This document shows positions 9,244 through 17,897 of a stretch of DNA of 64,000 nucleotides, in pieces (the stretch's first letter is position 1; each line of letters begins with the position of its first letter). Below the pieces are notes generated by a model. That model searched no databases. It was not told the DNA's origin and saw nothing but the letters and a program-made list of their open reading frames with translations. The stretch spans positions 29,786 to 93,785 of the forward strand of contig JAFKKV010000037.1 in assembly GCA_017304475.1 (NCBI GenBank). The letters are read 5' to 3'. The DNA comes from Hyphomicrobiales bacterium (GTDB lineage Bacteria; Pseudomonadota; Alphaproteobacteria; Rhizobiales; Phreatobacteraceae). The position numbers were made by a program, and so were the translations under genes.

Positions 9244-9858
9244 TCACGGCCGCCAGTCCATGTCGACATGGCCGGGCATGGCCGCGATCCGGTCGATCCA
9301 GGCCGCGACCGCCGGAAAAGGCTGCAGGCTGAGGTCGGCCTCCTCGGCCAGATGGGTATTGGCGTAGAGCGCGATATCGGCCAGCGTGAAGCTGTCGCCG
9401 GCGATGAAGGCATGGCGCTGCAATTGATCCTGCATGCGGGCGAGCGCGCCCTCCGCCTGTTCCATCCAGTCGTCGATCAGGTCGCGCTTCAGCTCGCGCC
9501 CGCCCGGAATGAGCGTCATCCAGAAGCGCGCTTCCCCGATGGAGGGATGATGCGAGTTCTGCTCGAAGAACATCCATTGCATCATGCGGGCGCGCGCGAT
9601 CTTGTCCTCCGGAACGAACCGCGTGCCCTCGCCGAGAAAGAGCAGGATGGCGTTCGATTCGATCAGGACGGTGCCGTCGTCCAGTTGCAGCACCGGCACC
9701 CGACCGCGCGGGTTCAGGGCCAGGAATTCCGGCGTGCGGGTATCGCCGCGGCGGATATCCACGTCTTTCAGGACGAAATCCCGGCCGAGATGCGCCAGCG
9801 CGAGGCGCACCTTGTAGCAATTGGCCGAACGCTGCATGGCATGGAGAGTCAGGGTCAT
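9244..9858 (-). CDS. Glutathione S-transferase family protein
   Basis: The 204-residue product has an N-terminal thioredoxin-like domain with SANCYKVRLAL, the cis-proline segment GRVPVLQLDDG and the glutathione-contacting ES of LIESNAIL. An all-helical C-terminal domain ends in SFTLADIALYANTH, the GST N-capping motif. It would conjugate or reduce small electrophiles with glutathione in the cytoplasm. The start is the Met of MTLTLHAM; frames extending further upstream run into the glycosyltransferase gene and are not conserved. A dyad lies immediately upstream of the start. The subclass cannot be assigned safely. Confidence 0.9.
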   Translation of the reverse strand: MTLTLHAMQRSANCYKVRLALAHLGRDFVLKDVDIRRGDTRTPEFLALNPRGRVPVLQLDDGTVLIESNAILLFLGEGTRFVPEDKIARARMMQWMFFEQNSHHPSIGEARFWMTLIPGGRELKRDLIDDWMEQAEGALARMQDQLQRHAFIAGDSFTLADIALYANTHLAEEADLSLQPFPAVAAWIDRIAAMPGHVDMDWRP

Positions 9859-9859
9859 G

Positions 9860-9879
9860 ACGTTCGATATACCGAACGT
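9860..9879. promoter_or_regulatory. Perfect inverted repeat just upstream of the GST start
   Basis: ACGTTCG (9860-9866), six A/T-rich bases, then CGAACGT (9873-9879) form a perfect 7-bp dyad ending two bases before the GST start codon. Its position would let a bound repressor block transcription or translation initiation. It is too short to be a terminator and has no T-run. Which protein binds it, if any, is unknown. Confidence 0.4.
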
Positions 9880-9914
9880 TGTGGCGGAAGTCCGGCGCGA
9901 AATCGCCGGATGGT

Positions 9915-12032
9915 TCAAGCCGCCGGCAGCGGCGCCACATCGAAGGAGCGCGGCGGCTCGCCGCTGCGATGGATCTCCACCATGGTGATGAAGGCCTGTT
10001 CCATGTGTCGGGCGAAGCGGTTCGAATCGTAAAGCTTGGATGTCGGCACCGCCGCCTTGATCCGGCGCTTGAGCTCGGCCGAGCCGGCGCGGTCGGCGGC
10101 ATAGGCCTTCGCCTTGGCGACATAGTCTTCGGCATCGGCCGCCACCAGCTCCGGAAAACCGTGCAGCGTCACGAGGCTCGCCGCGACGCGTGACCCCATG
10201 CCCCGGCCCGGCAGGGCCAGCACGGGCAACCCCATGGCCAAGGCATCCGAACAGGTCGTGTGGCCGGAATAGGGAAAGGTGTCGAGGAACAGGTCGCCGA
10301 GCGTCAGCCGCTGGAAGTGGTCGGCGAAGGGCAAGGCCGGCGCGAAAATGAACCTGTCGGCGGCAACCCCCTCCTCGGCCGCGGCGCGGCGGATGTTCAC
10401 CTCCGCCAGCCGATTGGTGACATTCAGCCAGAAGACGCTGTCCGGAACATCCCTCAGGATCCGGCACCACAGCGCGACCATCGGCCTGGTGATCTTGCGC
10501 GGATCGTTGAAGGAACAGAAAACGAAGGCGTCCTCGGGCAATCCGCAGTCCGCCCGGGTCACCTCACGGCCCGACGCGACACGCGGCACATTGCACTGGT
10601 AGGTGTCGGGAAGCCGGGCCACTTTCTCGGAAAACTGCGGCAGATCGGGATCGGGAACGGTGTAGGGATCGGCGATGGTGTAGTCGAAGACCGCACCGCC
10701 GAACGTGCCGGGATAGCCGAGCCAGGTGACCTGGATCGGCGCCGCATAGGCCGTCGAAATTCCGCCCGAGCGACCGGCGGTGTGGCCGTTCAGGTCGACC
10801 AGAATGTCGAGCTCGAGAGCCTTGATTTCAGTAATCGCCTGATCGAGCGTCTTCCCGGCCAGATCGACAAAACGGTCGAAGCTCTGCTCGTAATGGCGCC
10901 TCAGATGGCTCTTGTCGTCAAGACCGAGCGACAGCCCGATGATCTCGAAGCCCGTCCGGTCATGCCGGTCGATCAGGTCGGTCAGGAGGAACCCGACCGG
11001 GTGGATGTTGAAGTCGCTCGAGAGATAGCCGACCCTGAGCTTGGCTCCCGACCTGGCCTTGGCCTCCGCGCTGGCCTTGCCGGCGCCCGGGCGGCGTGGC
11101 GGACGCGACGGCTCGCCGGTCAGCAGACAATTGGCGGCGGTCAGGACGGCCACCGGATCATCGGTCAGATGGGCAATAATGAAAGGTGCCCGTTCCAGCG
11201 TGATCTGGCCGAGGCCGGCCGGCTCGGTGAGGCGCCTGTTCATCGCCTGCCATTCACAGCCGGCAAGTTCGCCCGTGACGCAGAGTTCATCGACCATCAC
11301 CCGCATGGGATCGCTCAGCGGGATCCGGTCGCGACAGCCGATCAGTTCTTCGTAATTTTTCAGCTTCGCATGCGCGGAAGCAGCCGCGACCAGCGCCGGA
11401 ACGAAGCCTGCGTCTCGCATCAGGATCGGCCTGACACGTGCGAGAGCCTCCTTGGCCCGCCCATTCAGCAAGTCGAGTTCGGCCAGTTCGACCTCGAAGT
11501 CGGGCGCGCCGGGAAATGCCGTGCGGCAGTTCAGCGCCAGCATCTCGGCTTCCTTCAGCAGCCCCTGGTCGCGCATCAGGCGGACATAGAGCAACAGCAG
11601 CGCGCCGTGATTGGGGTAAAATTTCAGCCCCTTAGTGATCAGCCGCTCCGCGCCGGCAAAGTCGCGCGACAAAAGCTGGGCCTGGGCCAGATTGATGATG
11701 AGGCCGAGATCGCGCGGGGCCCTGCCGAGGGCCTCCTTGAGAACCGCGACGGCATCCTCGCCCCGCCCCAGCCGACGATAGGCGACGCCGAGATTGAGCG
11801 CGATGGTCGGATCGGCCGGGCGCGCTTTTGAAGCGGCGCGCATCAGGCCAAGCCCCTGGTCGGTCTCGCCCTGCTCGAGCCGGATGATGCCCGCCAGCAG
11901 CAAGGCGTCCGCATCGGGACGTGCGGCGCCGGTCAGCGGTGCGCAAGCCTCGAGCGCGGCACGCCAGTCGCCGGCCTGATGGAGCCTGTGGGCGCGCTCC
12001 AGCACGGCGCGATGATCATCCGGACGAGACAA
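9915..12032 (-). CDS. TPR and GT41 (SPINDLY/O-GlcNAc-transferase-like) glycosyltransferase
   Basis: The 705-residue product has N-terminal tetratricopeptide-like helices over about residues 10-240 (for example TIALNLGVAYRRLGRGEDAV). A catalytic region of the GT41 family follows: LRVGYLSSDFNIHPVGF, DILVDLNGHTAG, APIQVTWLGYPGTFG, FCSFNDPRKITRPM and FLDTFPYSGHTTCSDAL. GT41 enzymes move GlcNAc or related sugars to protein hydroxyls or to glycans, using UDP- or GDP-sugars. The start is a TTG at 12032, chosen because GGGAGG lies six bases upstream; the only upstream ATG adds 36 low-quality residues. It leads a block of glycosyltransferases on the same strand. The acceptor is unknown. Confidence 0.88.
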   Translation of the reverse strand: MSRPDDHRAVLERAHRLHQAGDWRAALEACAPLTGAARPDADALLLAGIIRLEQGETDQGLGLMRAASKARPADPTIALNLGVAYRRLGRGEDAVAVLKEALGRAPRDLGLIINLAQAQLLSRDFAGAERLITKGLKFYPNHGALLLLYVRLMRDQGLLKEAEMLALNCRTAFPGAPDFEVELAELDLLNGRAKEALARVRPILMRDAGFVPALVAAASAHAKLKNYEELIGCRDRIPLSDPMRVMVDELCVTGELAGCEWQAMNRRLTEPAGLGQITLERAPFIIAHLTDDPVAVLTAANCLLTGEPSRPPRRPGAGKASAEAKARSGAKLRVGYLSSDFNIHPVGFLLTDLIDRHDRTGFEIIGLSLGLDDKSHLRRHYEQSFDRFVDLAGKTLDQAITEIKALELDILVDLNGHTAGRSGGISTAYAAPIQVTWLGYPGTFGGAVFDYTIADPYTVPDPDLPQFSEKVARLPDTYQCNVPRVASGREVTRADCGLPEDAFVFCSFNDPRKITRPMVALWCRILRDVPDSVFWLNVTNRLAEVNIRRAAAEEGVAADRFIFAPALPFADHFQRLTLGDLFLDTFPYSGHTTCSDALAMGLPVLALPGRGMGSRVAASLVTLHGFPELVAADAEDYVAKAKAYAADRAGSAELKRRIKAAVPTSKLYDSNRFARHMEQAFITMVEIHRSGEPPRSFDVAPLPAA

Positions 12033-12164
12033 GGCAAACCTCCCGCAGACCGTGACACTGGCGGCTCCGTGTCGGCAACCTCGCCATGGTCGGCGGTGTT
12101 TAGACGAAAATGCGGGCGCGCAACATCCACGTGCCGCCAACCGATGCTTCCGTTGCCAGCCGCC

Positions 12165-13271
12165 TCAGGGCCGGCCGTCGCCCGCCGCCTTCAGGTCGAG
12201 ATAGCGCATGCGCTTGATCTCGCGGCGCGCATCCGAAATCGAATCCACCACCAGCCCGCAGACCAGCATGAGAAAGGCGAGCTGCATGATCGCCGCCGAC
12301 AGGATGGCGGTGGGAAAGCGCGGCACCAGGCCGGTCGCGAGCCAGGTCTGGACGATCGGCACGGCAAGTCCGACGCTCGTCAGGGTCAGCCCGCCGGCGA
12401 CCAGCCCGTAGAAGCGGAACGGATGGACCGTGCGGAACATGTTCACCAGGGTCCAGAGAATGCGCGCGCCGTCGCGATAGGTCCTGAGCTTGGAATGCGA
12501 ATTGTCCGGGCGCTTGCCATAGGGCAAAGGCACCTCGGCGGTCAGCAGCTTCAGATCGAGCGCGTGAACCGTCAGCTCCGCCTCGATCTCGAAACCGGAG
12601 GACGAGGCCGGAAACGACTTGGCGAAGCGCCGCGAAAACACCCGATAGCCGGAAAAGATGTCCTTGAACGGCGAGTGAAACATCGCCCAGGTCATCCGGT
12701 TGAACAGACGGTTGCCGAGCCGGTGGCCGCGCCGGTAGGCCGCATCCGCGGTCTCGACCCGGGCCCCGACCACCATGTCGAGCTGACCGGCGATCAGGCG
12801 CTCGACCAGGCCGGGCGCGGCCGTCGGGTCATAGGTCATGTCGCCATCGGCCATCACATAGACGTCGGCATCGATGTCGGCGAACATTCGCCGCACGACA
12901 TTGCCCTTGCCTTGATAAGGCTCGTGGCGGACGACCGCGCCGGCCGCGAGCGCCGCCGCGGCGGTCCCGTCGGTCGAATTGTTGTCATAGACATAGACGG
13001 TGGCCGACGGCAGCGCCGCCTGGAAGGTCCGCACCGTTTCGGCGACCGTCGCCGCCTCGTTGTAGCAGGGCAGCAGGACGGCGAGGACGGGGGCATGAGC
13101 GGGCTCGGCCGCCAGCCGCCGCGCCAGGTCGTCGAGCAGGGCGCGCGCCGGGCTCGCCGGCGAAACAATGTCCGGTTCATGAGGAGGCGAAGGCTTCGGC
13201 CGGAGCTTGCCGCCGGACTTGGCCGGCAAGGCGGGCGCAGGCCTGGGAACCGCGCGTTCAGCCACGGGCAA
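12165..13271 (-). CDS. Glycosyltransferase family 2, DPM1/DPMS-like with C-terminal membrane segments
   Basis: The 368-residue product starts with a proline/alanine-rich leader of about 55 residues. The GT-A domain follows, with VLLPCYNEAATVAETV, YVYDNNSTDGT, and the metal-binding ADGDMTYDP near residue 140. IFSGYRVFSRRF and the SHSKLRTYRDG segment are typical of polyprenyl-phosphate glycosyltransferases. Two hydrophobic stretches near residues 290-345 would anchor it in the inner membrane. It probably loads a sugar onto a lipid carrier or extends a glycan. Its 5' end overlaps the 3' end of the next upstream gene by 14 bases, so the two are co-translated. The sugar and carrier are not deducible. 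Confidence 0.88.
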   Translation of the reverse strand: MPVAERAVPRPAPALPAKSGGKLRPKPSPPHEPDIVSPASPARALLDDLARRLAAEPAHAPVLAVLLPCYNEAATVAETVRTFQAALPSATVYVYDNNSTDGTAAAALAAGAVVRHEPYQGKGNVVRRMFADIDADVYVMADGDMTYDPTAAPGLVERLIAGQLDMVVGARVETADAAYRRGHRLGNRLFNRMTWAMFHSPFKDIFSGYRVFSRRFAKSFPASSSGFEIEAELTVHALDLKLLTAEVPLPYGKRPDNSHSKLRTYRDGARILWTLVNMFRTVHPFRFYGLVAGGLTLTSVGLAVPIVQTWLATGLVPRFPTAILSAAIMQLAFLMLVCGLVVDSISDARREIKRMRYLDLKAAGDGRP

Positions 13272-14481
13272 AACTCCACTGTCGGGGCAGGATTTCCGGC
13301 TTGGCGGCGACGGCGCGCGCGGCCAGGAAGACGAAGAACGCCGCCATGACCAGGACGCCGAGCGGCAGGCCGGTCGTCATCATCACCGGCCGCGCCAGCA
13401 ACGGCACCAGCCAGACCAGCGCCAGCAGGCTCTTCTCGTAGGGACGAAAGCCCTGGTCGACGCCATGCGCCACGGTGAAGGCGATGGCCGGCGCCAGCAG
13501 CGCCATGTCGTAGTCCAGGCAATAGGGCGTGGCGAGCAAGGCACCGACTGCCGTCATCGCCGCGAGCAGGCGCCTGTCCGCGCCGCGCAGGGCCATGAGC
13601 GCCAGCGTCGACAGCACCGCGCCGGTGACCACGAACTGGCCGCCATAGGCCAGAGGCAGCGGCGCGCCGAACGACCGGAGCGCCGAGAAGGTCGACTGGA
13701 TCTTGTACCAGCCGGTATTGCCCTGTTCGAGGATCACCTCGCGGGTGAACGCCGCCCCCTTCAGGAAGGCGGTCCAGACCTCGATCCCGAGGCAGCCGGT
13801 GGCAGCCGCCACCAGGGCAAGCACGGTCGCCGCGGCCGACAGCGCCGCCCGCCAATGGCCGCCGAGCACCAGCACCACCGGCAGGACCAGGCCGAATTGC
13901 GGCTTGAACGCGAGCAGCCCGATGAGGACACCGGCGACGACCGGCCGCCGCTCGAGCAGGACAAGCCCGAAACCGATGAGGCCGGCACTCAGGAAGGAAT
14001 TGTGACCATGGCCGAGCGTCACCAGCACGGCCGGAAAGCCGATGGCGACCATGGTCAGGCCCGGCAGCGGCGGCGCGATGGCGCGGATGGCCGCGAGATA
14101 CAAACAGAAGGTCGAGGCCTGCCATACGATCAGGGCAGGCACATAGGGCATGAGGGCCAGAACCGCGGCGACGCCGAGGAAGAACGGCGGATAGTGCCAG
14201 CCGAAGACATCGATCGCCGGATCGGCGAAAACCTGCCGCTGAAACGCGAAATGGGTCGCCGGATCGAACAGCCCGGCGGCGTCGCCCGCCAGCAGCATGC
14301 GGCCGGCCGTCCAGACCCCGGAGAAATCCGTTCCGATCGGCCGGCCGAAGCGATCGGTCATCGCGCCGCCGGTGGACCAGACGAAGATCAGCGCCGCGAA
14401 GCCGAAGCACGCGATCATCGCGGGGTAGATATGCGCACGCTCCCGCGTGAGCCAGGATCCGGTTCGGATCACCTCGAGCAT
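13258..14481 (-). CDS. DUF2029/GT87-like polytopic membrane glycosyltransferase
   Basis: The 407-residue protein is mostly hydrophobic with about ten predicted membrane segments. It has the DUF2029 hallmarks: an early extracytoplasmic GTDFSGVWTAGRMLLAGDAAGLFD segment (a DF/DY motif replacing the DxD of GT-C enzymes), HYPPFFL, and LAFKPQFGLVLPVVL (the KPQ motif). These enzymes add sugars from polyprenyl-phosphate donors on the periplasmic side, as in mycobacterial lipid glycosylation. The start at 14481 has GAGG five bases upstream; a longer start at 14514 has no ribosome-binding site. The overlap with the GT2 gene suggests the GT2 enzyme makes the lipid-linked donor used here. Confidence 0.85.
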   Translation of the reverse strand: MLEVIRTGSWLTRERAHIYPAMIACFGFAALIFVWSTGGAMTDRFGRPIGTDFSGVWTAGRMLLAGDAAGLFDPATHFAFQRQVFADPAIDVFGWHYPPFFLGVAAVLALMPYVPALIVWQASTFCLYLAAIRAIAPPLPGLTMVAIGFPAVLVTLGHGHNSFLSAGLIGFGLVLLERRPVVAGVLIGLLAFKPQFGLVLPVVLVLGGHWRAALSAAATVLALVAAATGCLGIEVWTAFLKGAAFTREVILEQGNTGWYKIQSTFSALRSFGAPLPLAYGGQFVVTGAVLSTLALMALRGADRRLLAAMTAVGALLATPYCLDYDMALLAPAIAFTVAHGVDQGFRPYEKSLLALVWLVPLLARPVMMTTGLPLGVLVMAAFFVFLAARAVAAKPEILPRQWSFARG

Positions 14482-14558
14482 CACTGCCTCGCCTTCAAGG
14501 ACGCGAGGCAGCATGTCACCGAGGCGCGAAGAAAAGGTTATCCGATCCGGGGACGATC

Positions 14559-15548
14559 TCAGCCTTCCGGCTTGATGTTCGCGGCCTTGATCACCTCGGC
14601 CCAGGTGCGCATTTCCTGCTCGTGATAGGGCCGGAACGCCTCCGGATCACGCGCGGTGATGGTGAAGCCGAGCTTGGTGATGGCCTCGACCACGCTCGGC
14701 TTGGCGAGCGAGGCGAGGATTTCCCTCGACAGCCGGTCGAGCGCCGGGCGCGGCGTCGCCACCGGCGCGAAGAAGCCGGTCCAGCTCTCGGCATCGGCAT
14801 TGGTCACGCCCTGCTCGCGCAGCGTCGGCACATCGGGCAGCTGGGCGTTGCGCTTCGGGCTGCCGATGGCGATGCCCCTGAGATTGCCGCCTTGGATCTG
14901 GGTGAAGACGCTCGCCATGGTCGAATTGGCGACGTCGATGCGGCCGCCGACCACGTCCTGCACCAGGGGCGCCGCACCGCGATAGGGCACATGGGTCATC
15001 TGGATGCCGGTGCGCACCATGAACAGCTCGGTGGAGAGATGCGAGCCGGAGCCGATGCCGGTCGAGCCGTAATTGAGCTCGCCCGGCTTCGACTTGGCGA
15101 GCGCGATCAGCTCGGGGATGGTCTTCACCGGCAGGTCGTTCTTGACCACGAAAACGTGCTCGAAGGCGCCGGCGCCGGCCAGCGGCGCGAAATCCTTCAG
15201 CGCGTCATAACCCGGCTCGCGCATCAGGAACATGTTGTTGCCGTGCGTCTGGTTGTTGCCGAAGGTGATCAGATGGCCGTCCGGATCGCCCTTGGCGACC
15301 TGCCGCGTGCCGATCGCACCGGAGGCGCCGCCGACATTCTCGACCACCACGGCCTGGCCCAGCGGGCCGGCAATGTCCTGGGCGACGATGCGGGCGATGC
15401 CGTCGGTCGGGCCGCCGGCGGGATAGGCGACGATCATCCGGATCGGCCGCGAAGGCGCCCAGCCCTGCTGCGCCGAAGCCTGGCGCAAAAAGGCCGGGGC
15501 GGCGAGCGCCGAGCCCATAAAAGAAAGAACCGTGCGGCGGGTCGTCAT
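14559..15548 (-). CDS. Tripartite tricarboxylate transporter (Bug family) substrate-binding protein
   Basis: The 329-residue product has a signal peptide with a TTRRTVLSFMGSALAAPAFL leader. The Bug/TctC signatures follow: PIRMIVAYPAGGPTDGIAR near residue 38, VVVENVGGASGAIG, and YGSTGIGSGSHL. Bug proteins capture carboxylates in the periplasm for TctAB-type carriers or feed sensors. No TctA or TctB gene is nearby, which is usual for the very numerous Bug proteins. GGGAGG seven bases ahead of the ATG at 15548 fixes the start; longer frames are antisense to the aminotransferase. The substrate is unknown. Confidence 0.9.
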   Translation of the reverse strand: MTTRRTVLSFMGSALAAPAFLRQASAQQGWAPSRPIRMIVAYPAGGPTDGIARIVAQDIAGPLGQAVVVENVGGASGAIGTRQVAKGDPDGHLITFGNNQTHGNNMFLMREPGYDALKDFAPLAGAGAFEHVFVVKNDLPVKTIPELIALAKSKPGELNYGSTGIGSGSHLSTELFMVRTGIQMTHVPYRGAAPLVQDVVGGRIDVANSTMASVFTQIQGGNLRGIAIGSPKRNAQLPDVPTLREQGVTNADAESWTGFFAPVATPRPALDRLSREILASLAKPSVVEAITKLGFTITARDPEAFRPYHEQEMRTWAEVIKAANIKPEG

Positions 15549-15696
15549 GGAGCTGCCTCCCAAAATGATGTCTCCCATCAGGGATTTTCGCTTGTTCGCT
15601 CCTGGCGGCGCGACTAAAGCTCGCGCCCGGATTGCCAAGCAGTTCGGTTTGGTCTTAGCGGCTTGGCGGAGAAAATAAAACCAGACGGAGCCCCTG

Positions 15697-16899
15697 ATGG
15701 CCTTCCTTGCCGACGCCCTGAAGCGCGTAAAGCCTTCCGCTACCATTGCCATGGCGCAGAAGGCGCGCGATTTGAATGCGCAGGGCAAGAAAGTCATTTC
15801 GCTTTCCGCCGGTGAGCCGGACTTCGACACGCCCGACAATATCAAGATGGCGGCGGTCCGCGCGATCGCCGAAGGCAAGACCAAATATACCCCGGTCGCC
15901 GGCATCACCGAGCTGCGCCAGGCCATCGTCAAGAAGTTCAAGCGCGAGAACGGCCTGGACTACAAGTGGCAGCAGGCGATCGTCTGCACCGGCGGCAAGC
16001 AGGTTCTTTTCAACGCCTTCCTGGCCACCCTGAACCCCGGCGACGAAGTGGTCATCCCGGCGCCCTATTGGGTCAGCTATCCGGAAATGGTGGCCCTGTG
16101 CGGCGGCACGCCGGTGCCGGTCAGCGCCGGACCGGAGACCAATTACAAGCTGACCGCCGAGGCGCTCGAGCGGGTCATCACGCCGAAGACCAAGTGGTTC
16201 ATCTTCAACTCGCCGTCGAACCCGACCGGTGCCGCCTATACCCATGCCGAGCTGAAGGCGCTGACCGACGTGCTGGTGCGCCACCCGCAGGTCTGGATCC
16301 TGACCGACGACATGTACGAGCACCTCGTTTATGGCGACTTCACCTTCACCACCCCGGCACAGGTCGAGCCGGCGCTTTATGAGCGCACGCTGACCATGAA
16401 CGGCGTGTCCAAGGCCTATGCCATGACCGGCTGGCGCATCGGTTATGCCGCCGGCCCGGAAAACCTGATCAAGGCGATGGACCTGGTCCAGGGCCAGCAG
16501 ACCTCGGCTGCCTCGTCGATCGCCCAGTGGGCGGCGGTGGAAGCGCTCAACGGCCCGCAGGACTTCATCCCAGTGCGCCGCAAGGCCTTCGAGCAGCGCC
16601 GCGACCTGGTCGTGTCCATGCTGAACCAGGCCAGGGGCCTGAGCTGCCCGACTCCGGAAGGCGCCTTCTACGTCTATCCCTCGATCAAGGAAGCGATCGG
16701 CAAGAAGACCGCGTCCGGCAAGGTGATCGAGACCGACGAGGATTTCGCGCTCGAGCTGGTCGAGAGCGAAGGCGTCGCGGTGGTCCATGGCTCGGCCTTC
16801 GGCCTCGGCCCGGCCTTCCGCCTGTCCTATGCGGAATCGACGGAAACGCTCACCGCTGCCTGCGAGAAGATCCAGAAGTTCTGCGCCGAGTTGCGCTGA
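15697..16899 (+). CDS. aatA: Aspartate aminotransferase, class I-gamma
   Basis: The 400-residue cytoplasmic PLP enzyme interconverts aspartate/2-oxoglutarate and oxaloacetate/glutamate. In this subclass it often also transaminates prephenate for tyrosine/phenylalanine synthesis. The signatures run in order: SLSAGEPDFDTP near residue 36, KYTPVAGITELR, IVPAPYWVSYPEM-like substrate loop (IPAPYWVSYPEM), NSPSNPTGA near 171, DDMYEHL near 204, and the PLP-lysine motif NGVSKAYAMTGWRIGYA with Lys239. The length matches the family. It stands alone as a transcription unit between a divergent Bug gene and a small secreted protein gene. Whether it has prephenate aminotransferase activity needs an assay. 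Confidence 0.93.
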   Translation: MAFLADALKRVKPSATIAMAQKARDLNAQGKKVISLSAGEPDFDTPDNIKMAAVRAIAEGKTKYTPVAGITELRQAIVKKFKRENGLDYKWQQAIVCTGGKQVLFNAFLATLNPGDEVVIPAPYWVSYPEMVALCGGTPVPVSAGPETNYKLTAEALERVITPKTKWFIFNSPSNPTGAAYTHAELKALTDVLVRHPQVWILTDDMYEHLVYGDFTFTTPAQVEPALYERTLTMNGVSKAYAMTGWRIGYAAGPENLIKAMDLVQGQQTSAASSIAQWAAVEALNGPQDFIPVRRKAFEQRRDLVVSMLNQARGLSCPTPEGAFYVYPSIKEAIGKKTASGKVIETDEDFALELVESEGVAVVHGSAFGLGPAFRLSYAESTETLTAACEKIQKFCAELR

Positions 16900-17012
16900 G
16901 CCCGGGATCGATCGGGATGACGCGATCGGCGAGGCGTTTTGAACCGTCCCGCCCGGTCGCGCCACTCATGGCTCAAGTCGCGGCCACAAGGGGCCGCTGG
17001 TGGAGCCCGCTG

Positions 17013-17303
17013 ATGGCAGCCTCGATCATCATGCCGTTTTACCGGCTCCTGCCCGCCGCGACCCTGGTCGTGGCGGGCTTTTTCGTCTCCGGCAGCGCCC
17101 CCCTCGCGGCGGCGCCGGCCGTACCCGTTCCCGTGACCTATTGTTCCGGCTGCCTGTGCGACGACACGCCCCCGAGCATGAGCGTGCCGGGAGACTGGCT
17201 GCCGAGCGGCGGCATGCTGGGTGGCCGGATCGTGTTGAAATTCGTGCCGCGCGAGCAGCCTGCACGGATCGCCAGCTCCTGCCGGCCGCCGCCGCGGGCC
17301 TAA
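17013..17303 (+). CDS. Small secreted hypothetical protein with a CxxCxC motif
   Basis: This is a possible 96-residue product. It has a clear signal peptide (hydrophobic LLPAATLVVAGFFVSGSA, cleavage after about residue 34) and a compact mature part with YCSGCLCDD near residue 43 and a single later cysteine. GGAG lies seven bases before the ATG. Its stop overlaps head-on with the stop of the converging SnoaL-like gene (shared CTAA at 17300-17303), which argues for real boundaries. No homologue is recognised. The cysteine cluster could bind metal or form disulfides. Confidence is limited by the short length. Confidence 0.5.
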   Translation: MAASIIMPFYRLLPAATLVVAGFFVSGSAPLAAAPAVPVPVTYCSGCLCDDTPPSMSVPGDWLPSGGMLGGRIVLKFVPREQPARIASSCRPPPRA

Positions 17304-17719
17304 GCGCCGCCCTTCATCTTCTGCAGCATCGCGCCCATCAGCTGGTGCAGCAGGTTGATCGCCTTCAACGGCCGCACCATCACCTTGAATTCGGTAATCA
17401 GGCCGGCCTCGTTCCAGGCGATCATGTCGACGCCGTTGATCACGATGTCGTCGACCACGGTCTCGAATTCGAGCACCGCCGAGGTCTCGCCATACCATTC
17501 GCCGAGATAGCGGAACCGGTCGTTGTTGAGCACATGCAGCGCCGCCGTCAGATAGCCGGCGGTGACCCGCTTGCCGGCCTGCGGCGTGTGCACGACCGGC
17601 GACAGGAACACCACGTCCTCGGCCAGCAGCGCGTCGAGCCCCTTCGGGTCGCGCGCCGCGACGATCCGGTGCCAGGCTTCGATGGTCTGCGGCACGTGGC
17701 CGGCGGTGGTGGTGGTCAT
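17300..17719 (-). CDS. SnoaL/NTF2-like domain protein
   Basis: The 139-residue protein has an NTF2-like cone-shaped fold pattern: an N-terminal helix pair (TIEAWHRIVAARDPKGLDALLAEDVVFLSP), then strands including YLGEWYGETSAVLEFETVVDD and INGVDMIAWNEAGLITEFKVMVRP. That central pattern is typical of SnoaL-like or ketosteroid-isomerase-like stress proteins of unknown substrate. The start at 17719 follows a GGGGAAG. It converges with the small secreted gene and is divergent from the membrane gene at 17898. The function cannot be narrowed from this neighbourhood. Confidence 0.78.
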   Translation of the reverse strand: MTTTTAGHVPQTIEAWHRIVAARDPKGLDALLAEDVVFLSPVVHTPQAGKRVTAGYLTAALHVLNNDRFRYLGEWYGETSAVLEFETVVDDIVINGVDMIAWNEAGLITEFKVMVRPLKAINLLHQLMGAMLQKMKGGA

Positions 17720-17897
17720 GGGCTTCCCCGGATCGGCGACGCTTGGATCCGGCCAGCCTAACGGCAAGTCGTCGCCGAGGGAAAGCCGCCTCGCAGTGTC
17801 GCGCTGGCGCGCCGCGTTAACCCTTTCTTTACCATTTCATTGCGGCCGGCGGCCCTGCGCTTCTAGGGTCTGCCGGGACCAGGATGGGAGTGGCGGC

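Noticed and set aside
9244..10470. A 408-codon frame joining the GST to upstream sequence
   Set aside because: The upstream 204 codons are an out-of-frame reading of the GT41 gene. The GST domain begins at MTLTLHAM.
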